A DNA stretch of 64,000 nt from Aquarana catesbeiana (Eukaryota > Chordata > Amphibia > Anura > Ranidae), in the NCBI RefSeq assembly GCF_042186555.1, contig NC_133326.1, positions 99,508,625-99,572,624 of the forward strand. The letters run 5' to 3'. Within the stretch, counting starts at the first letter, position 1. Each line of letters starts with the position of its first letter. Made by a program: the position numbers and the translations under genes. The notes under the pieces are model-generated. The model saw only the letters and a list, made by a program, of their open reading frames with translations. It was not told where the DNA came from and searched no databases. Of the stretch, positions 1-12,200 are shown piece by piece.

Positions 1-690
1 TTCCCAAGATTCAAATAGAATCAATTCAAATTTTAATAGAATAGAAAATAATAGATTAGAATAGGAAGATGGTTATATTCATTCTATTCTGTTGTTTTTT
101 TCTATACTATTGTGTTATTTTTATTTTCTATTCTATTCTACTCTATTCTTTTCTATTCGATTCAAATTCAAATTGATTCCATTTGAATTTTGGAAAATGG
201 TTATATTCTTTCTATTCAAATCTATTCTATTCTATTGTTTTTTAATTCTATTCTTTTCTATTCTATTTGAATTTCAGAAGTTGGTTATAATCTTTCTATT
301 TTATTCTATTCTTTTTATTCTATTCCTTTCTATTCTATTCCATTCTATTCTGTTCTTTTATTTTCTACCCTATTTTGTTCTGTTTTACTCTATTATATTA
401 TATTCTTTTATTTTCTGGTATATTCTTTTCTATTCAATTTTTTTCTATTTTATTCCTTTATTTTCTATTCTACTTTATTCTCTTTGGAAATTGGAAAATT
501 ATTCAAATTTGAAAACCTTTCAAATTGGAAAACTATTCCAATTCGAAAACGATTGGAATTCAAAAACTTTTCGAATTCAAAAACTATTCGAATCGATCCA
601 AAAACGAATAAACGAAACTAATTGCGAAAACGAATTAAACAAATTTAACTAAACAAATTTATGTAAATAACAAATCGAATTTCAAAAAAA
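1..690. repeat. AT-rich TTCTA-like pentanucleotide repeat
   Basis: The block is dominated by irregular copies of TTCTA/TATTC, passing into AATTCGAAAA-like repeats and a poly-A run near 677-700. The reading frame open across 92-652 is a by-product of low complexity (almost only F, L, Y, I and S), so I do not call a gene. It lies downstream of the TRPM1 3' end. Confidence 0.75.
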
Positions 691-1882
691 AAAAAAAAAT
701 GAATGGAAATTAAACACATTTTTTCGTTCTGCACATGTAGGCAGTGGGGGTTGTGAAGTGGTGGGGTACCGAGTGGGGGGGAGAGGCGCAGTTTCCCATC
801 TTCACCCTGGACACTGGATGACCTTGTCCTGGCACTGCTGTGCAAACAGGGGCCCAGCAGCTCCAACCACTACAGGCTGTCTGCAAATAACTACGGGAAG
901 AAGCGCAGACAAGACCAGTCAACCTGCACAAGGAGAGAGCTCAGACGTGAGCAGTCTTTATCACAGGAAGCTCCTGCGCAGGGGTAATATTTATCACTGG
1001 ATTACTGTACAGATCTGGAAGAAATACACAAAGCACACCAAGATTCAAGTAAGAATACGCATTCCTCTTTCTGGAAAAAAAAAAAAGGTTACACATGCCT
1101 CTTGCATTTAGACAATATTTGCTTATCCTGGAGTTCAGCTTTAATCATTTACTTCAACTCACTATATTAATCAAAGTCCATCTAAATCTACTGAGTGCCA
1201 AAAGGGCAGCAGCACAGTTCCCTAGAGACTCTAGAGTTTAAGGCAGCACTCCACTCATAGGGGCTGATTTGTACAGACCAGAAGAAGTATCCTCAGCAAC
1301 CACACATCAACCAACCAGACCCCAGCTATAATATGTCTTGTGCAGGTTTTGAAATAAAATAATTATCTGATTAGTTGTCATGAACAAAACAGCATCTTCC
1401 TTCCTTTTGGGCTTAATTAACAAACTCAATTGATTTATGTATTTGTGTTTGAGATACTTCCACTACTATCTTCTGTATTTATATAGCATTGACATATTGC
1501 ACAATACTTTACAAAGTACAGAGAACGATGAGTAATACAAATGTAAACGTTAAAAGGCCACTTTTGGAAAAAGTTTGACATTAAAACAAACTCCAGGCAG
1601 ATATAATAAAACTACAAATGACTCCAGTTATGTATTCATTAAAATTAATATATTTATTTTTAAGCTTGGCTAGTGTAAGTAAAAGCTGCCATTATAACAG
1701 CTTCCTGTAATGATTTGTACAGCAAAGGAGGGCAAGCATTGTAAGCCAATCAGCCTCCACTACAATTTTCATGTGATCGCTTGTATGAAGATTGTTTGTC
1801 AGAACATTTAATAATGCCATCAGTGTCTATACAAAGTTCATATAAAAGACCTTAAAAAAATCAAGGCAATGTATGGCAAGGA
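691..1882. other. Unassigned sequence downstream of TRPM1
   Basis: A moderately GC-rich block (about 735-960) is followed by ordinary AT-rich sequence. I recognise no coding domain, RNA gene or terminal inverted repeat. Minus-strand AATAAA (plus TTTATT) occurs at 1653-1658, a possible but unproven distal poly(A) signal for TRPM1. Confidence 0.4.
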
Positions 1883-1891
1883 ATGGCAAGT

Positions 1892-2143
1892 TATGGCAAT
1901 TTTTACATAGTTACATTGGTACAGCTTGGAGTATTATTATGCCATATCCGTGGGATGCCAGTGGAAGCTGGAAATCACTGTAGTAGGTGCCACAGGAGTT
2001 CCATGCTGAAGCCAGTGGCAATCAGAGTCGTAGCAGTGCCTACTACAGTGATTTCTAGCTTCCAGGGGGACCTCACAGGTATGGCACATGCATACCTACA
2101 TTGGACCAAACTGGACCAGTGTAACTATGTAAAAATTGCCATA
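1892..2143. repeat. Fold-back (palindromic MITE-like) element
   Basis: The outer arms 1892-1914 and 2121-2143 are perfect 23-bp inverted repeats. Imperfect pairing continues inward to a strong inner stem (about 1963-1991 with 2036-2063) around a loop of about 45 bases that itself contains a short TGCCAC/GTGGCA inversion. The whole 252 bp could fold as one long hairpin. No transposase is present. The apparent frame 1883-2194 runs through the palindrome and is not a gene. Confidence 0.8.
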
Positions 2144-4956
2144 CCTGGAATTCTATACCTAGATTTCAGCTTGAAAATGTTTTTTTTCAATTGACAAGAC
2201 AATGATGCAATACTTAACATTTAATTTGGAATGGATGGGAGTGAATTTGATTCCATATAGGAAGCACATTTACATTTAGACTTTTTGTTTAATCAGATAA
2301 AAAAAACAGAAATTTTCCATCCTTCTCTTCGATTTTCCTTGTCAACGAATTTAAAAACAGTTGTCAATTTGACTACATTGATCATTGAAAGAAGGTTTTA
2401 AAAACTACAGTTTTCAATTAAATTCTACCAGTGTATGGTTAGCTTAACACTAGGAGGTTGCTGAGAGTTTGGGAGAGCAAAATGTAGTCTGGAGGCTGGG
2501 GGGGTAGGCCGGTGATCATACTGCATTGTATAATTGTCTGTCAAGAGTGCCCGAGTCACAAGAAACACTGAACTGAATTATAAACAGTTTAGCAAACAAA
2601 CAGTCTTTATATATGGTATATTTTAGATGTTTCACTAGATATTTGATTGGAATTGCTTTAAAATATGGTCCTTGGAGAGGTGACAATCCTGGGCCACTTT
2701 ATAAATAAATTCCAATAAAATTGGTGTAATTTCAACATTTGTTAATGTGTGGAGGCTTAAGAATAGTTATAGACCTGTAATAACACAAAAAGTTGGACAT
2801 TTTTCGTAGTGGTCTTTTAAATACTGATTCCTTGACTAAAGTAAGTGTTTTGGAATGTATTTATTACAAGTATAAAGAAGAATGATTTGTTGAAACCCAT
2901 GACAACCAATCAGACAGCAGTTTAGCAAGAATTGCAAAACTGCTAAGTTGAAACCTTGCACCTTGTTAAAAAACACAACATTTTTCTAAAGTTACTTCTT
3001 TGTGTTTTTGCTTTGTCGTAGCCATGTTTCAAGTAATATTGGACGAAATTGGGTTTGCTGAGAAATGTGCAGTAATAATATGCAAGTGAAGTAACCCAAA
3101 GAAACCTATTGGAAATAATCTTGTAAATGAGTATGTGAGCCTGAAAGTGGATCGGTTGCTAATGGTTATAGCACTTTGTACATTACTATTGCACAACACT
3201 GTCGCATGTTAATTTTTTTTAACCTTCTCAGGCATTACTGTACACTTCTTTCATTGGTTCTGTCTTGTCTCTATAAATCACATAAAGGACAAATGTACAA
3301 AAACCCACAATACTTTTTCATTATCCCCGTTCACACCTAATCATTAATAAACTGGATAGGAAAAGAGAGTTATGAGTACTTTACTTTTAGTCCATTCCCC
3401 ATTAAACTGACACAAATAATTTCTCAGAAATTACACGAAAACACTAAATAGTGGAGGTCAGCGTTAGTTGTATAGTTATCAAGTGTTACTGGAATTTTAA
3501 GGTTAAATTGGTCATACATGTCCTGAACTGCTTGTCAGATTAGGCCATTTTAAACATAAACTATTAATAAACACTTATGTATGGTGTGAAAATTATTTTC
3601 AAAGTATACCGTCATGATAAAAGGTTGAATACATGACACCTGGCATAGTACATGATAGCCATATCTGACAGTGCATATTAAAGGAATGCCCCTTTTGTAC
3701 TCTTTGTGATTGGGGAATTTTGCTTGCAAGTCATAGATCTGACAACCTGGATTGGTGGCCAAGCTTGATACATATACTGATAGTCAGGCTGGTGTATTCA
3801 CATACTTGGAAACAAATATATAGTGGTTGGTTTACCAAAGGCAAATAAACTGTTTACATTGCAAGGTATATTTCATTTTGCAAGGATTTTTTTTAGCCAA
3901 GTAAATGAGGTAAAGTTCTGAATTTTTTTTTTCTTGCATGTGATTAGGTGTTCTTTGAAAGTGTATTTTCCTACCACATTCATTAAGCAGAGGGGAAAAT
4001 CCTATTTACCTGTAGTAAATCAACCCCATAAAGTTTGCCTTATTTTGAATGCTTGAATAGAACAATGATGATTATTTGACCAAATTGGTCAAATTGGTTT
4101 TAGTATGTAACCTGGGATAGTCATTTATATAGGCCTTCTGGGTCTCTGACTCTCACTTCAGAGACCTTTTTTACCGCTTATAAAATAAAATTAGCTTAAA
4201 GTGTATCTAAACCAAGAACAAAAAAATGTTTTACAAATGTATTACAGCTTACTACTCCTTGGGGTGGTGGCTGCATTTGTTTTTTTTAAGTTTCTTTTGC
4301 TTTATGTTCACCTAGTAATCTTGCAAATACCACACTCCCTGGCCCTGGGTGGTTAGGTCACTCCTCCATTGTATTAATGGAGGGAGTCATGGTTGTCACA
4401 CTTGGCTGCTCTCCTGATATGGACTACAAACATATTCATATCTCTTCATCTCCATTACATGGACAGCAGGGCACTTCATAGTTTACAGAGGAAAACTGGG
4501 AAAGAAGTCATTCTTCAATGTAGTTCAAAGAAAGTGACAAGAACACTACATTTCTAGCAAGATAAACAGGTATTTTCTGTATTTGCTGAAAATGTTCTTA
4601 GCTTAAAAAAAAAGGAAAACTAATACAGTCACCATATTTAAGAACTGTAAGCTGCAATATAATGCATTTTTGTTCTTGTGTTTAGTTAACAGTTTAATTA
4701 ACATACTTTTTGCAAGGACAGCATGGTGCTAAAGTTTCTTGTCCTTGCACCCATTCACTATTCTATAAATTAACAATTACCTTAATTTTACCTTTTTTAA
4801 AATGGTGTTGAAATTGTCAAGTATTATTTGTTATCAATATACTTTCTGGCATGAATTTCTGTGGTATTTTATAGAAGTGTAAAAAAATGAAAAAATCTTA
4901 TGGTGATTAACCCTTCCCAATTTTACTCCACTAATTCAAATAAATATTGTTTAATA
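2144..4956 (-). other. TRPM1: TRPM1 3' UTR and/or downstream flank
   Basis: This follows the TRPM1 stop codon (TAA at 4959-4957, minus strand). The sequence is AT-rich and unique-looking, with no recognised ORF. Minus-strand AATAAA is present as plus TTTATT at 2860-2865, which would give a 3' UTR of about 2.1 kb. An ATTAAA variant lies nearer the stop, around 4692. Which signal is used cannot be decided from sequence. Confidence 0.5.
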
Positions 4957-6244
4957 TTAACACTCTGTTTCTGTGGATGCATTATCTTTCTTTGTTTTCG
5001 AATCATCTGCTGCGCTACCACAGGCCACTACAATATTCATGACGCTGCTTGCATGCCCGGGTCTTTCTAACTTATCCATTAAGGATCGTGATTTTCTTGA
5101 ATGGCAATGTAAACTTTTTGATCTAGGAGAAGCAAAGCCACAAGTCTTGTCTGACTCTACAGACAGTAAGTTTTCTGTCTCTGTCCTTTCAGTGAAAGGT
5201 GTGCAAGGAAAAGAGGCACTGTTTCCTATTTCTCCAATATCACTTTCATCTTCTGTATCTGTTAGCAGTGGCTTAAGCTCAGCTTGAATCTCAGCCTCTG
5301 ATACAATATTGGGAAGCTCTGGTGTTTGCTTTTGAGATTCTTCTCCTTTACAACTCCAGTTGTTTTCCCAATCTTCTATAGCTGGAGTACACATCTGATC
5401 CATAATTGTGCTGTATTCTGTTGTCCAGTTGTTAACTCCACCTACTAGCTTTCCACCTTGTGTAAAGAAAAAACTTCTAGATTTGGTCATAGTTGCCTGA
5501 CAAGTGTTAAATGACTGACCAGGGTAATATCGCATAGCTTTTGATTTCTCTAAGGGATAGGATATGGTAGCTTCTAGTTTTGTCCTTTCTACTGTTAAAT
5601 GAGAGTTTGAAAAATCAGAAGCAGTGACTTCTGATATGGACTGTCCATTCACGATGACATCAGTTTGCTTGGCCATTTCTCCACCAGAATTTTCAGAGTT
5701 TACATTAAGGTTAACATTTTCTGGAGTCCAGGTTTCTATGCTGGAAAGTGGTTTTGTTGGTGGAACTATTCCTAAAGTGACTTTGTTAAAATCGTTTGTT
5801 GCTACAGCATTTGCACTTGAGGCATAACGAAGACTTGCCTGCCGTGGAACAAGTTGCGTGTTTTGATCTTGTTCACCTTTCTCTACTTTCATCCCAAAAG
5901 AATATGCTTTTCTACGAAGCCCAGGAGCAGGTGACATTGAACCTATGCTATCATCACATGGTAATTCTTCAGGTTCATTATGGTATTTATATAAGCTGTT
6001 TCCATCAGAACTGTTTACACTTCCTTGTCTTAAGAGAAAGGCAGCATCTACATCTGATGAAGCTCGTGAGCGTACATGGATAAATTCTGATTTGTCAATT
6101 CCTGCAAGCTTTTCAAGAGCATTAACCATTCTTCCTGAAAGTTCTTCTAGTTGAGAAAGTCGAAGGTCAACCGTCTGCAGAGATGCCTTCATGAAATGTT
6201 CACGCTCGTTCACTTCTTCTAGCCGCATTGACATATTTTCAACT
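4957..6244 (-). CDS. TRPM1: TRPM1 terminal coding exon: coiled coil and C-terminal tail
   Basis: The acceptor AG is at 6246-6245 (TTGTAG), and the exon opens with the last base of an Arg codon followed by VENMSMRLEEVNEREH. A heptad-rich coiled coil (about residues 5-50 of the exon: LEEVNE, LQTVDLRLSQLEEL, MVNALEKLAG) drives tetramer assembly in TRPM channels. The long low-complexity Ser/Thr-rich tail follows, with conserved TRPM1 blocks (SRASSD, LLRQGSVNS, TISYPLE, SRSFFFTQGGKLVGGVN, ENLLSV, RSKSLH, GHASSV). It ends ASTETEC and stops at TAA (4959-4957). No frameshift or internal stop is seen. An ATG inside the exon is not a start; the exon is internal to the protein. Confidence 0.95.
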
Positions 6245-9200
6245 CTACAACAGTAAATAAAGAGTCATTTGGAGCTCATGCAATAACAGCTAGAACAATA
6301 TGGACTTTACTTAAGTCACGTGAGGTCTATTCTGAAATTAAACTACCTTTCAGAAGTGACCCGAATACGCTCATCGTTTGATGATTGTTGCTCGTCCTCC
6401 TTCTCCTGAAAATACTCTTCCACACACTGCTCCTCAAACTCATACAGTTTTTTCAGCTCTTCTTCATTAAGAAACAACTCTGAAGGATTCAAGAAAACAT
6501 TTACATTGATAAGTTATTACATCAGATAGTTTTTTTTTTTTTTGGGGGGGGGCGCAAAGAAAATTAAAAATGAAACAATTAGTAATGCAGGACTGTAAAT
6601 ACTTAAATTACTGCTAGATAAAATATTGAAAATGCCTCACTGTACCCATCAATTGCAGCCTCACTGTGCCTGTCAATAAATGCAGCCTCACTGTGCCCAT
6701 CAATTGCAGCCTTACTGTGCCCATCAATTGCAGTCTCACTGTGCCCATCAATTGCAGTCTCACTGTGCCCATCAATTGCAGCCTCACTGTGACCATCAAT
6801 TTCAGCCTCACTGTGCCCATCATGTGCAGCCTCACTGACTGTGCCAATCAATTTCAGCCTCACTGTGCTCATCAATTGCAGCCTCACTGTGTCCATCAAT
6901 TGCAGACTCATTGTGCCCATCAAATGCAGCCTCACTGTGCCCATCAATGGCAGCCTCACTGTGCCCATCAATTGCAGCCTCACTGTGCCCATCATATGCA
7001 GCCTCACTGTACCAAACAAATGCAGTCTCACATTGCCCATCAAATGCAGCCTCACGGTGCCAAATAAATGCAAAATAAATGCAGTCTCACTGTGTCCATC
7101 AATTGCAGCCTCACTGTGCCCATCAATTGCAGCCTCACTGTGACCATCAATTTCAACCTCACTGTTCCCATCATGTGCAGCCTCATTGACTGTGCCAATC
7201 AATTTCAGCCTCACTGTGCTCATCAATTGCAGCCTCACTGTGCCCATCAATTGCAGCCTCACTGTGCCCATCAATTGCAGACTCATTGTGCCCATCAAAT
7301 GCAGCCTCACTGTGCCCATCAATTGCAGCCTCACTGTGCCCATCAAATGAGGGCTCACTGTGCCCATCATATGCAGCCTCACTGTGCCAATCAAATGTGG
7401 CCTCACTGTGCCCATCAAATGCAGCCTCACTGTGCCAAACAAATGCAGTCTCACATTACCCATCAAATGCAGCCTCACTGTACCAAACAGATGCAGTCTC
7501 ACTGTGCCAAACAAATGCAGCCTCACTGTGCACACCATATGCAGCCTCACTGTGCCCATAAAATGCAGGCACACTTTGCCAATCAATTTCAGCCTCACTG
7601 TGCCCATCAATTGCAACCTCACTGTGCCCATCAATTGCAGCTTCATTGTGCCCATCATATGCAGCCTCACTGTGCCAATCAAATGTGGCCTCACTGTACC
7701 CATTATATGCAGCCTCACTGTGCCAATCAAATGTGGCCTCACTGTGCCCATCATATGCAGCCTCACTGTGCCAATCAAATGCAGTCTCACTGCACCCATC
7801 AAATGCAGCCTTTACTGTGCACTCCATATGCAGCCTCGCTGTGCCCATTAAATGCAGGCTCACTGTGCCATCAAATGCAGCCTCACTGTGCCCATCAAAT
7901 GCAGCCCCATTGTGCCGAACAATTGCAGCCTCACTGTGCCTGTCAATAATGCAGCCTCACTGTGCCCATCAATTGCAGCCTCACTGTGCCCATCAATTGC
8001 AGCCTCACTGTGCCCATACATTTCAGCCTCACTGTGCCCATCATGTGCAGCCTCACTGACTGTGCCAATCAATTTCAGCCTCACTGTGCCCATTAATTGC
8101 AGCCTCACTGTGCCCATCAATTGCAGCCTCATTGTGCCCATCAAATGCAGCCTTACTGTACCCATCAATGGCAGCCCCACTGTGCCTGTCAATAAATGCC
8201 CCCTCTCTGTGCCAATCAATTGCAGCCTCACTGTGCTCATCAATTGCATCCTTAGTGTGCCCATCAATTTCAGCCTCACTGTGCCCATCGTGTGCAGCCT
8301 CACTGTGCCCATCATGTTCAGCCTCACTGACTGTGCCAATCAATTTCAGCCTCACTGTGCTCATCATTTGCAGCCTCACTGTGCCCATCAAATGCAGCCT
8401 CACTGTGCCCATCAATTGCAGCCTTACTGTGCCCATCAATTGCAGCCTCACTGTGCCCATCAAATGAGGCCTTACTGTGCCCATCATATGCAGCCTCACT
8501 GTGCCAAACAAATGCAGTCACACATTGCCCATCAAATGCAGCCTCACGGTGCCAAGTAAATGCAAAATAAATGCAGTCTCACTGTGCCCATCAATTGCAG
8601 CCTCACTGTGCCCATCAATTGCAGCCTCACTGTGACCATCAATTTCAACCTTACTGTGCCCATCATGTGCAGCCTCACTGACTGTGCCAATCAATTTCAG
8701 CCTCACTGTGCTCATCAATTGCAGCCTCACTGTGCCCATCAATTGCAGACTCATTGTGCCCATCAAATGCAGCCTCACTGTGCCCATCAATTGCAGCCTC
8801 ACTGTGCCCATCAAATGAGGCCTCACTGTGCCCATCATATGCAGCCTCACTGTGCCAATCAAATGTGGCCTCACTGTGCCCATCAAATGCAGCCTCATTG
8901 TGCCAAACAAATGCAGTCTCACATTACCCATCAAATGCAGCCTCACTGTACCAAACAAATGCAGTCTCACTGTGCCAAACAAATGCAGCCTCACTGTGCA
9001 CACCATATGCAGCCTCACTGTGCCCATAAAATGCAGGCTCACTGTGCCCATCAAATGCAGCCTCACTGTGCCAATCAATTTCAGCCTCACTGTGCCCATC
9101 AATTGCAGCCTCACTGTGCCCATCAATTGCAGCCTCATTGTGCCCATCATATGCAGCCTCACTGTGCCAATCAAATGTGGCCTCACTGTGCCCATCATAT

Positions 9201-12200
9201 GCAGCCTCACTGTGCCAATCAAATGTGGCCTCACTGTGCCCATCATATGCAGCCTCACTGCGCCAATCAAATGCAGTCTCACTGTGCCCATCAAATGCAG
9301 CCTTTAATGTGCACTCCATATGCAGCCTCGCTGTGCCCATAAAATGCAGGCTCACTATGCCATCAAATGCAGCCTCACTGTGCCCATCAAATGCAGCCCC
9401 ATTGTGCCGAACAATTGCAGCCGCACTGTGCCTGTCAATAATGCAGCCTCACTGTGCCCATCAATTGCAACCTCACCGTGCCCATCAATTGCAGCCTCAC
9501 TGTGCCCATAAATTTCAGCCTCACTGTGCCCATCATGTGCAGCCTCACTGACTGTGCCAATCAATTTCAGCCTCACTGTGCCCATTAATTGCAGCCTCAC
9601 TGTGCCCATCAATTGCAGCCTCATTGTGCCCATCAAATGCAGCCTAACTGTACCCATCAATTGCAGCCCCACTGTGCCTGTCAATAAATGCAGCCTCTCT
9701 GTGCCAATCAATTGCAGCCTCACTGTGCCCATCAATTGCATCCTTAGTGTGCCCATCAATTTCAGCCTCACTGTGCCCATCGTGTGCAGCCTCACTGTGC
9801 CCATCATGTTCAGCCTCACTGACTGTGCCAATCAATTTCAGCCTCACTGTGCTCATCATTTGCAGCCTCACTGTGCCCATCAAATGCAGCCTCACTGTGC
9901 CCATCAATTGCAGCCTTACTGTGCCCATCAATTGCAGTCTCACTGTGCCCATCAATTGCAGCCTCACTGTGACCATCAATTTCAGCCTCACTGTGCCCAT
10001 CATGTGCAGCCTCACTGACTGTGCCAATCAATTTCAGCCTCACTGTGCTCATCAATTGCAGCCTCACTGTGTCCATCAATTGCAGACTCATTGTGCCCAT
10101 CAAATGCAGCCTCACTGTGTCCATCAATGGCAGCCTCACTGTGCCCATCAATTGTAGCCTCACTGTGCCCATCAAATGAGGCCTCACTGTGCCCATCATA
10201 TGCAGCCTCACTGTGCCAATCAAATGTGGCCTTAATGTGCCCATCATATGCAGCCTCACTGTGCCAAACAAATGCAGTCTCACATTGCCCATCAAACGCA
10301 GCCTCATGGTGCCAAATAAATGCAAAATAAATGCAGTCTCACTATGCCCATCAATTGCAGCCTCACTGTGCCCATCAATTGCAGCCTCACTGTGACCATC
10401 AATTTCAACCTCTCTGTGCCCATCATGTGCAGCCTCACTGACTGTGCCAATCAATTTCAGCCTCACGGTGCTCATCAATTGCAGCCTCACTGTGCCCATC
10501 AAATGCAGCCTCACTGTGCCCATCAATTGCAGCCTTACTGTGCCCATCAATTGCAGTCTCACTGTGCCCATCAATTGCAGCCTCACTGTGACCATCAATT
10601 TCAGCCTCACTGTGCCCATCATGTGCAGCCTCACTGACTGTGCCAATCAATTTCAGCCTCACTGTGCTCATCAATTGCAGCCTCACTGTGTCCATCAATT
10701 GCAGACTCATTGTGCTCATCAAATGCAGCCTCACTGTGTCCATCAATGGCAGCCTCACTGTGCCCATCAATTGTAGCCTCACTGTGCCCATCAAATGAGG
10801 CCTCACTGTGCCCATCATATGCAGCCTCACTGTGCCAATCAAATGTGGCCTTACTGTGCCCATCATATGCAGCCTCACTGTGCCAAACAAATGCAGTCTC
10901 ACATTGCCCATCAAATGCAGCCTCATGGTGCCAAATAAATGCAAAATAAATGCAGTCTCACTGTGCCCATCAATTGCAGCCTCACTGTGCCCATCAATTG
11001 CAGCCTCACTGTACCCATCAATTGCAGCCTCACTGTGTCCATCAAATGCAGCCTCACTGTGCCCATCATATGCAGCCTCACTGTGCCAATCAAGTGCAGC
11101 CTCAATGTGCCAATCAAATGCAGTCCCACTGTGCCCATCAAATGCAGCCTCACTGTGCATACCAAATGCGGCCTCACTGTGCCCATCATATGCAGCCACA
11201 CTGTCCCCATCAATTGCAGCCTCACTGTGCCCATCACATCAATTGCAGCCTCACTGTGCCAATCAAATGCAGCCTCTCTGTGCCCATCAAATGCGGCCTC
11301 ACTGTACCAATCAAATGCAGCCTCACTGTGCCCAACAAATGCGGCCTCACTGTGCCCATGATATGCAGCCTCACTGTGCCAATCAAATGCAGCCTCGTTG
11401 TGCCCATCAAATGCAGCCTCACTGTGCCCATCAAAAATGGCCTCACTGTGCCCATCATATGCAGCCTCACTGTGCCAATCAAATACAGCCTCACTGTGCC
11501 CATCAAATGTGGCCTCACTGTGCCCATCATATGCAGCCTCACTGTGCCAATCAAATGCAGTCTCACTGTGCCCATCAAATGCAGCCTCACTGTGCACACC
11601 ATATGCAGCCTTGCTGTGCCCATAAAATGCAGGCTCACTGTGCCCATCAAATGCAGCCTCATTGTGCCCATCAAATGCATCCTCACTGTGCCCATCATAT
11701 GCAGCCTCACTGTGCCCATCAAATGCAGCCTCACTGTGCCCATCAAATGCAGCCTCACTGTGCCCATCATATGCAGCCTCACTGTGCCAATCAAATACAG
11801 CCTCGCTGTGCCCATCAAATGTGGCCTGTACAGTATGGAGGGTGTACAGTATGTGTATATAGAGGGGGTGGATGGTATTAGTATATACAGGAAAGAAGGT
11901 GGGTGTATACAGCTATATATACACCCACCTTCCTTCCTGTATATAGAGACCTTCCTCCGTCATCACTGACTGCAGATTTACATCATCTGTCCTGTATACA
12001 GCTATATATACACCCACCTTCCTTCCTGTATATAGAGACCTTCCTCCATCGTCACTGACTGCAGATATACATCATCTGTCCTGTATACAGCTATATATAC
12101 ACCCTCCTTCCTCCATCATCACTGACTGCAGATATATATCATCTGTCCTGTATACACCTATATATACAGTAACAGGACAGATGATGTATATCTGCAGTCA

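Noticed and set aside
92..652. 186-codon hydrophobic ORF
   Set aside because: It is a translation of a TTCTA-type repeat; composition is almost only F, L, Y, I and S.
4973..6154. Plus-strand ORFs opposite the last TRPM1 exon
   Set aside because: They are antisense shadows of conserved minus-strand coding sequence.
6640..11827. CRISPR-like regular repeat array
   Set aside because: There are no unique spacers; the repeats abut each other as a minisatellite, and the genome is vertebrate.
6603..11969. Many long ORFs (up to about 400 codons) with 8-residue repeats on both strands
   Set aside because: The 24-bp unit is a multiple of three and lacks stops in most frames, so long frames are automatic. 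There are no flanking start context or splice signals and no known domain.
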